This document shows positions 44,826-54,667 of a stretch of 64,000 nucleotides of DNA, in pieces. The translations under genes and the position numbers were made by a program. The DNA is from Protonemura montana (lineage: Eukaryota; Arthropoda; Insecta; Plecoptera; Nemouridae), in contig OX387608.1 in NCBI GenBank assembly GCA_947568835.1, forward strand, positions 13,616,001 to 13,680,000. The letters run 5' to 3'. How positions within the stretch are numbered: the first letter of the stretch is position 1; each line of letters starts with the position of its first letter. The notes beneath the pieces are model-generated. The model saw nothing but the letters and a program-made list of their open reading frames with translations, was not told the origin of the DNA and did not search any database.

Positions 44826-46155
44826 ATGCGAGGCTACCAACTTTATCTGTCAACGACTTGTATCATGTTTGTGGCTACCGTCAACGGCCACATCGACTTT
44901 GACAGATACGAGATTTACACAAGAGCATCGAACCGAGCTGTTATCAACTCCTTCAAGGTGATCGATAAAGCTACTTCTTGGAGCTCGGCAAAAAGGAAAT
45001 GCGAGGCAGAAAACGCTCATCTGGTCATCCCTGACTCTCTAGAGGAGTTGAACGTCTTGGGGTTGCTGTTCAAGAAACTCGCATCCAACTCCCCAAGAAA
45101 TTTTCACGTCGGCTTGACTGATCAAGTCAAAGAGGGAGTGTGGGTGTCGGTTTTGGGTACGTCGGTGCTTTTAGCTTTTAGCTTTCAGGTTTTGAACTGT
45201 GCCGTTTTTATATCGATAGAGACTTTTGTTATTGACCGTTAGAATGCCATTGCTATTTGATTTTTAAACGGCCGATTTTACCAGACCGTTTAAAACGCAC
45301 TTAAACGCCGTTTAGAGGTAAACCGACGTAGTTCGTTGCTTTAAAATACTGATCATTTTATAATTGCAAACCAAAATTTTTATACAACACACGAAGAAGA
45401 TAGAAATCCCCTTTTTAAAATATGTTTGCTTTAAAACGGACTATTTGGTGACAGGGAATTACAAACCAAATATCAACGGGACCACTTCTTTGACCCTAAA
45501 AAACGGTCTAAAAGTTAAACCCCCATTATTCCAAGACCCAATATCAAACGATGATTAGGATAGATAGAAAATAATGACGGCTTTTTGGTAAAAAATATTC
45601 TCTGTAACAGCCTTCCTAAATTATTACCAGCAACAAAAATAAATTTTAACATTTTTGGTGTATTTATAAAGACTCTTTCAAATATTTGGGGGAAATCTCT
45701 TTTCCTGAAACTTGCCTTCAACGCCAATCAAGCAAAATTTGAAGACGTTAGTGAAATCGGCTATCGGCTTATCGTACTCACTGATGCTAAAAGCTTTGAC
45801 ATTTCCCCGCTAGGACTGCACTGACTCTCGGCGCATTCCGTTTCCTGGAAATTTGAACAGCACCACAATCTGCCCAGAGAATGACCCAACGAACTGCCGT
45901 AGAGTTGGCCATAAAGAACAAAGATTCACCAGAAAGGTTTTAATGTAGATAATTATTTTTTCAGGGGAGTCCAGATCACTTTGGGCTGGTCCATGGAGTG
46001 CAAAAGTATCCGGTTCTGGAGATCCGAACACCGCTAAGAATTGCGCCGCTTTCAGGGAAGGAGGTTCCATGTTCAACGACGAAGATTGTGAGGATTTCTC
46101 GAGTCCCTACGTCTGTGAGAAGGAGATAGTGCAGCCAGATCCACATTTAGCCTGA
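44826..46155 (+). CDS. Secreted C-type lectin 1 (two exons: 44826-45156, 45965-46155)
   Basis: Joining the two exons gives 173 residues. Residues 1-21 (MRGYQLYLSTTCIMFVATVNG) form a signal peptide, so the protein should be secreted into haemolymph or a body cavity. One C-type lectin domain spans about 40-165: INSFKV, W52..A..KC59EAE.AHLVIP, FHVGL (93-97), W106, then in exon 2 GPW, a GDPN motif (129-132) where EPN/QPD carbohydrate motifs sit, NC137, FND (147-149, the WND position), C152 and YVC161EKE. All four conserved cysteines are present. The donor 'gg/gtacgt' and acceptor 'ttttttcag/ggg' are canonical, phase 1. The intron holds a family-C MITE. Insect single-domain lectins of this type bind microbial sugars or LPS. 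That role is inferred from the family. AATAAA follows the stop. Confidence 0.9.
45270..45762. mobile_element. MITE-like family C copy inside lectin 1 intron
   Basis: Left end 'ggccgattttaccagaccgt' and 'aaacgccgtttagaggtaaa' mirrors the right end 'gaagacgttagtgaaatcgg'. Interior 'accaaatatcaacgggacca' matches the copy at 36.7-37.4 kb. It makes up about 60% of the intron. Confidence 0.75.
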
Positions 46156-46216
46156 AGAAAAATAAGTACCTAAACCTTTTTGTGTCTCTATATCGATTTT
46201 GTGATTACACTTTTGA

Positions 46217-46222
46217 AATAAA
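46217..46222 (+). promoter_or_regulatory. AATAAA polyadenylation signal of lectin 1
   Basis: Canonical hexamer in 'ttttgaaataaaattgaac', about 60 nt after the stop codon. Confidence 0.7.
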
Positions 46223-46519
46223 ATTGAACTTGATATAAAGTTATACGTGAGCGTATGCAACCGTGAGCGGAGTGCGGTCGGGTAGGGTGGAGGCGAGGAA
46301 TTTGTGTATTTCTCCTAATATTTTCATTTCTTGTATCACTTATAACTATCCCAAATAGCTGATATTTTCTCAGAGTGCTGTAATCTTTCCATACGGGTTT
46401 CATCAGCTGTTTTAGCGCAGTAGTTAAATTGGTTAAAGTTAAATTCCATTACAGACTCGAAGTCCTCAGCGTATCTTTAGTTGTAGAAGTTAAATTCATG
46501 CAGAATACAAGTAAACAGT
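46223..46519. other. Spacer between lectin 1 and minisatellite
   Basis: No feature seen. Confidence 0.3.
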
Positions 46520-47637
46520 GAGTGGATTGCGTACACCCGCGTGCATTGACCACTACATCACTGGGTGGACTGCATACACCCGCGTGCATTGACCACTGCA
46601 TCACTGGATGGACTGCGTACATCCGCGTGCATTGACCACTACACCACTAGGTGGACTGCGTACACCCGCGTGCATTGACCACTACATCACTGGGTGGACT
46701 GCTTACACCCGCGTGCATTGACCACTACATCACTGGGTGGACTGCGTACACCCGCGTGCATTGACCACTACATCACTGGGTGGACTGCATACACCCGCTT
46801 GCATTGACCACTACATCACTGGGTGGACTGCGTACACCCGCGTGCATTGACCACTACATCACTGGGTGGACTGCGTACACCCGCGTGCATTGACCACTAC
46901 ATCACTGGGTGGACTGCGTACACCCGCGTGCATTGACCACTACATCACTGGGTGGACTGCGTACACCCGCGTGCATTGACCACTACATCAGTGGGTGGAC
47001 TGCGTACACTTGCTTGCATTGACGACTGCATCACTGGGTGGATTGCGTACACTTGCTTACATTGACCACTACATCACTGGGTGGATTGCGTACACCCGCG
47101 TGCATTGACCACTACATCAGTGGGTGGACTGCGTACACTTGCTTGCATTGACCACTACATCACTAGGTGGAATGCGTACACCCGCGTGCATTGACCACTA
47201 CATCAGTGGGTGGACTGCGTACACCCGCGTGCATTGACCACTACATCACTAGGTGGACTGCGTACAACCGCGTGCATTGACCACTACATCACTAGGTGGA
47301 CTGCGTACACCCGCGTGCATTGACCACTACATCACTGGATGGACTGCGTTCACCCGCGTGCATTGACCACTACATCACTGGGTGGACTGCGTACACCCGC
47401 GTGCATTGACCACTACATCACTGGGTGGACTGCGTACACTTGCTTACATTGACCACTACATCACTGGGTGGACTGCGTACACCCGCATGCATTGACCACT
47501 ACATCACTGGGTGGACTGCGTACACCCGCGTGCATTGACCACTACATCACTGGGTGGACTGCGTACACCCGCGTGCATTGACCACTACATCACTGGGTGG
47601 ATTGCGTACACTTGCTTACATTGACCACTGCATCACA
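46520..47637. repeat. 43-bp minisatellite, 26 copies (second locus)
   Basis: Same monomer as at 11.9-12.8 kb, 26 units of 43 bp fitting the interval exactly. A variant monomer with 'cacttgcttgcattgac' or 'cacttgcttacattgac' recurs at irregular spacing, so variants have spread by unequal exchange or gene conversion. The array lies between lectin 1 and lectin 2. Confidence 0.95.
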
Positions 47638-48450
47638 GACGTATTGGTTGTTGATAAATCCAAATCTATTCATAAATAAGCCAAGTTCAACGAGGTTATT
47701 CATAAAGACCCATAACTTCCGCCTTCTTAAAAAAAAAAAAACAGCCACTGTATAATCAAGTTCAAGTGTCGGATTGTTATCAAATTGAGTCTACACTGAG
47801 AAGACTGAATCGAAGAACGTCTTAGTAGCTCTGCATGTACTCAGCTGGAACAATTTCAAAGTGAATTCGAGGAGAAACGAATCGATACAGACAGGTAAGC
47901 ATTTGGTTTCGGCTAAAAAGTGTTCTGTTTTAGAGTCAAGTCTTTTCCTTGGGTCAATGTGGTTAGCGTTTGACTGTGAGGGAAATAATAACAAAAAAGG
48001 CAACCAAATATAATTGAAATATTATATTTTTACATATTCAGGAAAAATAAAGAGTCCATAATTTGTATGTAGAACCACCAATTTTAACGTTTTCAGTAAG
48101 AATTTGGTTGCATTAGCTCTTATAGCACAAGTGGGTCTAGATTATGGTAGGCTTTCAAAGTGTTGGTTCTAATAAAATATTAACTATACTCAAATTATGT
48201 TGGCAGAATAATACGAAACACAAAAAATATCAAGAATACAAATTAATTAATTAAACCCGCCACGAGTTATTTCCCTGCACGCTTACAACATTGAATTTGA
48301 AATATAATTTGTATTCCAAATTTCATTGTTAAAGCTGGTAGGGATTCAAACAACCATAACTAGTAACCTATAACCATGTTGGTATGCAGCCATGGTGCAA
48401 AAGCTCTCAGATATATTGATCTTCCAGCTTCCCAGTGTGCCTTTTGTGAG
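47638..48450. other. Spacer upstream of lectin 2
   Basis: AT-rich. An upstream in-frame extension of the lectin 2 ORF from ATG 48376 adds residues that do not look like a signal peptide, so it is treated as 5' leader. A possible small upstream exon with acceptors at 'gatcttccag' or 'cttcccag' cannot be excluded. Confidence 0.35.
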
Positions 48451-48879
48451 ATGAGGGTCCACTATCTGTACCTGTCAACCACTCTGATGGTGCTCTCGAT
48501 GGCACGTGTCAACGGGCACATCGACTCTGACGGTTACGAAACCTATACGAAGTCTTCATCCCGGACGGTCATCAACTCCTTCAAGTTGTTTGAAGAACAG
48601 GTGTCTTGGGACGACGCGAAGAAGAAATGTGAATCAGAGGATGCAGATTTAGTCGATGATCGTAAGGAAGAAAGAAAGGTGATTTTGGGGCTGCTCTTCG
48701 AAAAAATTAATAACAGAAAAAAACAGAATGAGTCGTTTTGGAAACGCGAGAAGAGTAGCGAGTGCGCCCGTTCTTTCTTTCACTATCTTTCACGCCGATA
48801 TAATTGTTTAAAGCCTTTTGTTTGTGAGAAAGAAATAGCCCATGACAGGCCGGGGGTGGATCCACGAATCAGCAATTAG
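48451..48879 (+). CDS. Intronless, internally shortened C-type lectin-like protein 2
   Basis: 142 residues in one open frame. Residues 1-22 (MRVHYLYLSTTLMVLSMA...NG) are a signal peptide closely related to that of lectin 1. The first half of the C-type lectin fold is kept: GYETY (28-32), INSFKL, W53DDAKKKC60, ILGLLFEK. Then about 33 residues are missing relative to lectin 1: the FHVGL/FHVGF strand, the W-x-SVLG segment at the intron site, the GPW and the EPN-like motif. The frame resumes at SSEC105, C119 and PFVC125EKE, so the four disulphide cysteines remain. Neither EPN/QPD nor WND can be found, so calcium-dependent sugar binding is unlikely. The intron of its neighbours is absent. It may be a new small secreted protein or a decaying gene whose frame survives. 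No clear AATAAA follows. Confidence 0.75.
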   Translation: MRVHYLYLSTTLMVLSMARVNGHIDSDGYETYTKSSSRTVINSFKLFEEQVSWDDAKKKCESEDADLVDDRKEERKVILGLLFEKINNRKKQNESFWKREKSSECARSFFHYLSRRYNCLKPFVCEKEIAHDRPGVDPRISN

Positions 48880-49286
48880 GTATTCTTAAACACTCCTTGA
48901 TTAATATAAAAATGTTTACTACACAAATGGTAGCTGTTTAAATTATACTAAACTAATTTTCAAGAAATAGGGAAAATGTGTTTATTTTTATTAATATTAA
49001 AAAAAGGAATATAATATCTGCTTTTGAAGATATTATTAATTGATCCAAAGTACACATAAAGTGCAGTAGGGTTATCGCTTGCCAGCTCGGGAGTTCGGAA
49101 ACACATCAAATACATCAATCAGCTAACAGCAATCACGGATCTCTAGAACTTCAAAACCCACCGAACGTTAGTAAACGTCTTCCAAAATATCTGTGCTGTA
49201 CATTAATTTCATACTCCTAAACCTTTATCAAAGCCGTAGCCTCTAGATTTTCTAGTAATTCAACCATTCAGAATCTGAGACATAAA
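48880..49286. other. Spacer between lectin 2 and lectin 3
   Basis: AT-rich with no repeats recognised. It must hold the lectin 2 3'UTR and the lectin 3 promoter, but no motif stands out. Confidence 0.35.
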
Positions 49287-50975
49287 ATGTTCTCCCAGCG
49301 GCCAAACTTTTCAGCGCAGTTGGTCTTTTTATTCCTATCCATGACCCTCTCACGTTGTCACATGGACTCGAGCGGGTACGAAACGTACACCGACAAGTAC
49401 GGGGCCGTCATCAACTCGTTCAAGATGCATACGAAAGAGCTTGTGTGGTTAGAAGCCAACGCCAAGTGCATCAGCGAGAAGGCTCATCTCATCATACCTA
49501 ACTCAGAGAGTGAGGTTAGGGTACTGGAAGGCTTATCCAAAATGTTGCCCCAATGGAAATCCGACATTGAACTTCATGTTGGTTTTACAAACAACGGAAT
49601 CAAAGAAGATTGGAGGTCGGTTTTGGGTAAGTTGTGAATGTGTGCAAATATCTGTCATCCATTCGTGCAGATTCGATGATTTTATATGCTAACATTTTTT
49701 TAAGATAGTAATTTTCGTTGCCAACTTTAAAAACAAACAATTCTGTCAAGCATACGAGATTCAATGGTAGATTCAACACTTGGTAGCCATGGAGATGCTG
49801 AGATCGCCTGACAGAGCTTCTCAATTCTGCTATCTTATGTTACCACAGGTATATCATGGCCTAGCATACGAGATTCAATGGTAGATTCAACACTTGGTAG
49901 CCATGGAGATGCTGAGATCGCCTGACAGAGCTTCTCAATTCTGCTATCTTATGTTACCACGGGTGTATCATGGCCTAGCATAGGAGGTTCAATGTTAGAT
50001 TCAACGTTTGGTAGCCATGGAGATGCTGAGATCACCTGACAGAGCTTCTCAATTCTGCTATCTTAAGTTACCACGGGTATATCATGGCCTAGCATAGGAG
50101 ATTCAATGGTAGATTCAACACTTGGTAGCCATGGAGATGCTGAGATCGTCTTAATTCTAACGCTTATTGGACAGTGGCCATTGCAGTTGGAGGCGAAGTT
50201 CTCAGTCAAATTAAAAAAAAAAAAACTAGTTCTCTGTTTCTGTTTTATTTTTGTTACAATGAGATAAACCAGTGTAAAATCTAGAATTAGTGCTTGAAAA
50301 TAAGTACACTTAAGTTTTGTTACTTTGCCTATTGCAACATTTTCTTGTCTATTAAGCAAATTTTCCCAAAAATTTTCTTTTTAATTTACAAATTATATCA
50401 ACTGGCACCTATTTAATACCTGAATAGGCACAGCATTGCTTAACCTCGGCTACCTAACAAATACCACAATGGTTTGGTGAAGTGGTTCAGAGCCGTGGGT
50501 GAATGTTGTGGTAAGCAACGGACTTGCTCTGGTGGGATTGACTTGTGGTCCTAAAAAGGACCTAAAAAGTCGACGTTTCGTCGGCGATGGCGACGACATC
50601 TTCAGGACTGTAGATGATGATTCAGTCCTGAAGATGTCGGCGCCATCGTCGACGAAACGTCAACTTTTTAGGTCTTTTTTAAGGCCACAAGTCAATCCCA
50701 CCAGAGCAAGTCCGTTGCTTACCACAACAAATATCACAATGTATCCAACATTGTTTAAACCATCAGGTGGACCGATGAATGATGCTTGGAAGGAACTGTG
50801 GAGGAAAGGCGAGCCAAGCTACCACACGGACGAGAACTGCGTATCGATGGATATGTCACAGATGAAGTACCTGGACGTTCAGTGCAATGCCAGCACTAAC
50901 GCCAGGACGTTTGTCTGCGAGAAGGAAATCATTGACCAAGAGGCACCGGAAATCGACGAGAGGATCCGAGTTTGA
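49287..50975 (+). CDS. Secreted C-type lectin 3 (two exons: 49287-49626, 50767-50975)
   Basis: Joined exons give 182 residues. A hydrophobic N-terminus (about 1-24, with QLVFLFLSMTLS) is a signal peptide. Then GYETY, INSFKM (42-47), W54..A.AKC61ISEKAHLIIP, HVGF (97-100), W109RSVL, and in exon 2 GPMNDAW, LWRKGEPS (124-131; GEPS at the EPN position), NC138, VQC153 and FVC164EKE. The four conserved cysteines are present. The WND position is replaced (YLDVQC), so calcium and sugar binding may be altered. Donor 'gg/gtaagt' and acceptor 'aaccatcag/gtgg' give phase 1, exactly as in lectin 1. The 1.14-kb intron contains a 114-bp tandem array, a 5S-like fragment and a 226-bp hairpin ending 37 bp before the acceptor. 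A family-B MITE starts about 35 bp after the stop and may supply the polyadenylation signal. Confidence 0.88.
49755..50148. repeat. 114-bp tandem repeat inside lectin 3 intron, about 3.5 copies
   Basis: Unit starts at 49755, 49869, 49983 and 50097, exactly 114 bp apart, with the same unit as at 38.6-39.0 kb. The last unit stops at 'gctgagatcg'. The left flank ('aacatttttttaagatagta', 'gttgccaactttaaaaacaa') also resembles the left flank of the first array. Confidence 0.93.
50398..50455 (-). pseudogene. 5S rRNA-like fragment in lectin 3 intron
   Basis: 'ggcacctatttaatacctga' and 'cacagcattgcttaacctcg' resemble the 5S-SINE head. Diverged and short. Confidence 0.45.
50504..50729. mobile_element. 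Foldback element: 107-bp inverted arms in lectin 3 intron
   Basis: Arms 50504-50610 and 50623-50729 are reverse complements with only a handful of mismatches ('tgttgtggtaagcaacggac' against its complement at the right end; 'gacgtttcgtcg' in the middle). The loop is 12 bp. Direct repeats 'aacaaataccacaatg' (50457) and 'aacaaatatcacaatg' (50726) lie near the two sides. In RNA this would make a very stable stem next to the 3' splice site. Confidence 0.9.
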
Positions 50976-51007
50976 TTCTTATTATAGGAACGAAAAACAA
51001 ACAATTT

Positions 51008-51240
51008 GTGATTTAAATATGGTTTTGAGACTCATGTTTACCTTATAAAACCTTAGCAGAAAGAAAATTGTTTTGATTAAAAGTAAAAAATACTGAATTT
51101 TCCTGGAATTATTGTGCCAGTTACTTTATCAAGAGAACAAAGCTGATTTAAAATGTTCCGATAACTAAGGATCAATATAAATATACCATTTTACAATGCA
51201 TTTTTAATAAGCATTCAAAAACCCTCTTTTCAATATATTT
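51008..51240. mobile_element. MITE-like family B, diverged copy
   Basis: 'ggttttgagactcatgttta', 'aaccttagcagaaag' and 'tgccagttactttatcaaga' follow the family-B order from its left end. 'caataaacttaataaaaag' just beyond (near 51247) could serve as polyadenylation signals for lectin 3. Confidence 0.6.
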
Positions 51241-52589
51241 TTTAAACAATAAACTTAATAAAAAGCGAGCTGAGATAAAAATGAAAAATCTTAAACGGCA
51301 GTGGTATGGATTGTCTGTAAGTTTTTTGGCATGTTTTTGACTCAGGGACTCGGGGTTTTTTCTTCAGGGTATGGGACCACATTCTGTTTTGATAATGTTT
51401 TGACCGAGTCGCCTTCAGGGAGACCAAAAGACAACAAAATAACCACTTATTGGCAAGACTCGGCTTCTTCCTGCAAGTCAATTGTCCGAAGATGAGCAAT
51501 CGATCGATCGCTTGACAATCGATCGATTCAATGGGCTTTGGGTTTGATTATGATGGACATCAAACATTTTTAAACAGATTGGATGTAAATTAACCTCAAA
51601 TATGGTTGGGTGTTAACTTTTCTTCAGTGCCAACATGTAGCAAAACAGTACAAACAGCAAAAAGTGCAAAAAATAATATTTAAGGATGTTTTTCTTTGCT
51701 GTAAAATAATTAATTATTGTTGCTTTCATAACACACGACTTTGTAAATTTCGAAATTTGTCAATAATTACTGTTTGAATGATAAAAAATGTTAAAACTTT
51801 ATTTTCTGATTGGTTGGTATTATATGCATTTGACCTTGAATTTTACATCAACCAATAGCTAGTGGTGTAGGTGACGTAACCCTGGCAAGGGTGCATTTCC
51901 GTTAAAATATTGGGGAAACTGATCACCAACACATTATAATTGGCGTCATCTCAAGAAACCTTTTGACACAAGGAACACTTTAAATTCCTCCCCGTTCGGA
52001 TTAATTTTACAAATAAAAAAAAGCTTTTAACAGAGGTTATTACTTTTACACCAATGACTCCATGGATTAATCTCTGAAAACAATACCATTTTAGCACAAG
52101 CAATTTCTTTGAACAACAAAAGATCAATCGTAACGAATTGAAACTGATCCTAAAGTGCCTGCACACATACACCGCATTATGTTCCCACATTAAATATCAG
52201 CGAGAAAGTGTCGGGCTCAAGGACTTTAATGTGACAAGCCATCAACAGTAGTTAGCTAGGAGGGAAAGATGAGAATTGAAGTGAGGTTATGACCATTAAA
52301 TTAGACCTGCAAAGTGCGAGCATAGAAAGCTGTACGCGTACACTCTCTGGAATTGATATTTTAGGTTCGTTGAGGTCGCTTTTCCGTAATAGCTTAGCAG
52401 CAATACAAAGGCATACTTTTCTTGATAGCTTAGCAATGCAAACAAATAAGATATAATAAATAATATAGAGCGTTTTCTTTAATTGTTATAGTTGTAGTTT
52501 TCATAGTTGTAAATATTTGAGTGTTTGTTACCATCACAAACTATAAAAGCATATGTCCCAAATATATTATTATGCATGTTTGGTGTGTT
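51241..52589. other. Intergenic, no gene seen
   Basis: Short overlapping ORFs on both strands at 51240-51500 lack motifs. A 'caatcgatcgatcgcttgac' palindromic run lies near 51508. No gene supported. Confidence 0.35.
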
Positions 52590-52945
52590 CAAAAACACAA
52601 TGAGTGGTTGAAGATAAGAATGATGATGAATAACGCAAACTAGAAAATAGTTCAGGAAACCCAGTTACGGCACATAGCCAACTTCTGTCGAAGTGCACCT
52701 AGAGGGATTAGCGTCCTGATGGTCGAGAGGTTCATCAGCAAGGCAAAAAAATCCCTCCTAACTTCAATCCCTCCAAAACTCTCTCCCAAACAGAACTGAC
52801 CATGTGTATGATGGTCACCTATCCATCGCCTTACCGAGCGCTTGCTGAACTTTGGTAAACTCATAGAGACCGGATTTCCAACACGCAAACCTTTCTGTGG
52901 TCACCCAATACCTGACCCAGCGCAATATTGCTTATCTTTGGTGAT
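52590..52945 (-). mobile_element. 5S-SINE-like element, diverged, with doubled 5S-like pieces
   Basis: 'gtggttgaagataagaatga', 'acggcacatagccaacttct', 'cccaaacagaactgaccatg' and a first 5S-like piece ('atggtcacctatccatcgcc' then 'gctgaactttggtaaac') are followed by a second ('gtggtcacccaatacctgac' then 'cagcgcaatattgcttat'). Older than the 42.5-kb copy. Confidence 0.65.
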
Positions 52946-53604
52946 CTTAAGCGAACCGTTGTTTCCAAGACTCCAAACTGTTCGATGTAACCATTAAAAC
53001 CCATTAGGTGCTTCGATGATTCAGGTACTATGGTCGAACGTCTCACAATTATTACAAAAACCCTTACAAAAATCACTCCTAAACAACTAAAAAATCAGCA
53101 TGTACGACGCCATTCGTTAATGAGTCAAATCATTAAACATTCGAACGTGCATAAATCATTAAACTGAAGCATAATTGCCATCGCCGTCGATGATTGTCGT
53201 TCGCAGGTACCTACATATTGATTAATTATATCATCAAATGACTGGCGCGCTCCGCGACTCGGGCATAGATTATAACAATCAAAGGTTTTATTCACTGCCA
53301 CATATGGAGCCGCCACTCGTCATCGCTAATTGATCCAACTGCTCGTACAATTTCCTGCACTGAAGTCTGGATTCTGCTTTGTTCTGGGAATCATCCCGAG
53401 ACAATGATTGGCTTTTTTTTACCAATTGTTTCCTCTGTGTTTAATCAGTGTAATTTGCAGAGAGCTGTGAGTTGTGAAGTATCATTGGGAGCATGAGTTG
53501 GGGATATTTGCAAATATTTTTCATTTCCAGGTGATTTAATCGTGCATGTGAACTTGACGCGCTGGTAGAGGAGCAGGATTTGCGAGACGCGAACTTATTA
53601 TTGT
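52946..53604. other. Intergenic, no gene seen
   Basis: Short minus-strand ORFs only. Confidence 0.35.
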
Positions 53605-53812
53605 GTAAGAAAAACTATTTGAAATGAGTTTTGAATGCTAAATAAAGGACAGCTAAAATTTCCCGACGTTTCGTAACATGTGCTAGTTAGGACTGCTCTA
53701 ACCCTTGAAGAAGTATGGCTTCAGCATTTAAAACCCATTTCAGATAGTTTTTCTTAAAACTAGTGCTAAGGATAAATCAAGTAGACATGAGTCTAAAAAC
53801 CATCATTATTAT
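53605..53812. mobile_element. MITE-like family B copy
   Basis: Inverted arms 'aactatttgaaatgagtttt' and 'aaaacccatttcagatagtt' enclose 'cgacgtttcgtaacatgtgc' and 'ggactgctctaacccttgaa'. The outer end reads 'caagtagacatgagtctaaa'. Confidence 0.75.
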
Positions 53813-53949
53813 TGGGTACTTATGTTTTCTCCTGTAGGCTTGATTAGTTCTCATTTGAAGACAAATTTGAAGTTAGAATTTGAAGAGAAAAATACTGATT
53901 TTAACGACATAATTCGCAGTTAACAACGGTAGAAATTGCGATATTATTG

Positions 53950-54255
53950 ATTATACCACTGAGTTTTTAGGCTTATGTTACGCTTTCTGTTAAGAAAACG
54001 ATCCGGAAAAATGTGGTAACGGAAAATGCCACCTGAACCTTTAAAAAACCTCTACAATTAGATAAATAAGACTCATCATCTTAAAAAATTGATATTATCG
54101 TTGAGGTAGATCAGTCTCTAATCCGAGTAATCTGCGAGAAATAACGAAATCAAGCTTCTCAACAACAGCGACTCCACCTAGAGGCAACCATAATTTTTGT
54201 CGATAAAGCAGTCATTTGGCGACAATTTATCGCGAAGATAGTTTAACATTAGCGT
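53950..54255 (+). mobile_element. MITE-like family D copy
   Basis: 'gttacgctttctgttaagaa', 'gtggtaacggaaaatgccac', 'tcagtctctaatccgagtaa', 'gcgactccacctagaggcaa' and the inverted end 'gatagtttaacattagcgtc' follow the family order. Confidence 0.65.
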
Positions 54256-54566
54256 CATGGTAGTACGGTTTCTTATATAAAACCATTTGTAAAGCGACAG
54301 CTCAGCAACTTGCAATTTTTATAACACTATGAAAAAAAAACCTAGATAAGACTTTAAATTATCCAGTATTAATCTGTATGTGAACGACTTGTTATTGGAA
54401 ATTGATTCTTCATTCTTAATTCCACACTGTCTATCATCTAGAACCTAGCTTCTGATAATCAAGCCGATTATTCTGAACCAAATAACTGCAACCATGGAAC
54501 TCAGTTGACCACTTTCTTTGGTGCAATTCATCCCGCAAGCATATCTTTGAATTGCTACTATTGCAG
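54256..54566. other. Spacer
   Basis: No feature seen. Confidence 0.3.
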
Positions 54567-54667
54567 GTGAGTATAAGGCAAACCTTCATGGGAACACGAG
54601 AAGCCAATCCGTCCCAAGCCCCAGCACACCTTTATAGCCACTTCACTACTAGCCAAGCTCTGATAAG
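54567..54667 (+). CDS. Candidate internal exon, 101 nt
   Basis: The acceptor 'ttgctactattgcag' and donor 'gataag/gtaagtag' are both strong. One frame is open throughout (VSIRQTFMGTREANPSQAP, then AHLYSHFTTSQAL). No family is recognised. The length is not a multiple of three (phase 0 in, phase 2 out if that frame is used). It could equally be an untranslated exon. Confidence 0.35.

Noticed and set aside
50499-50766. Upstream part of the 158-codon ORF that contains lectin 3 exon 2
   Set aside because: It crosses a foldback transposon and the intron end. The coding exon begins at the splice acceptor at 50767.
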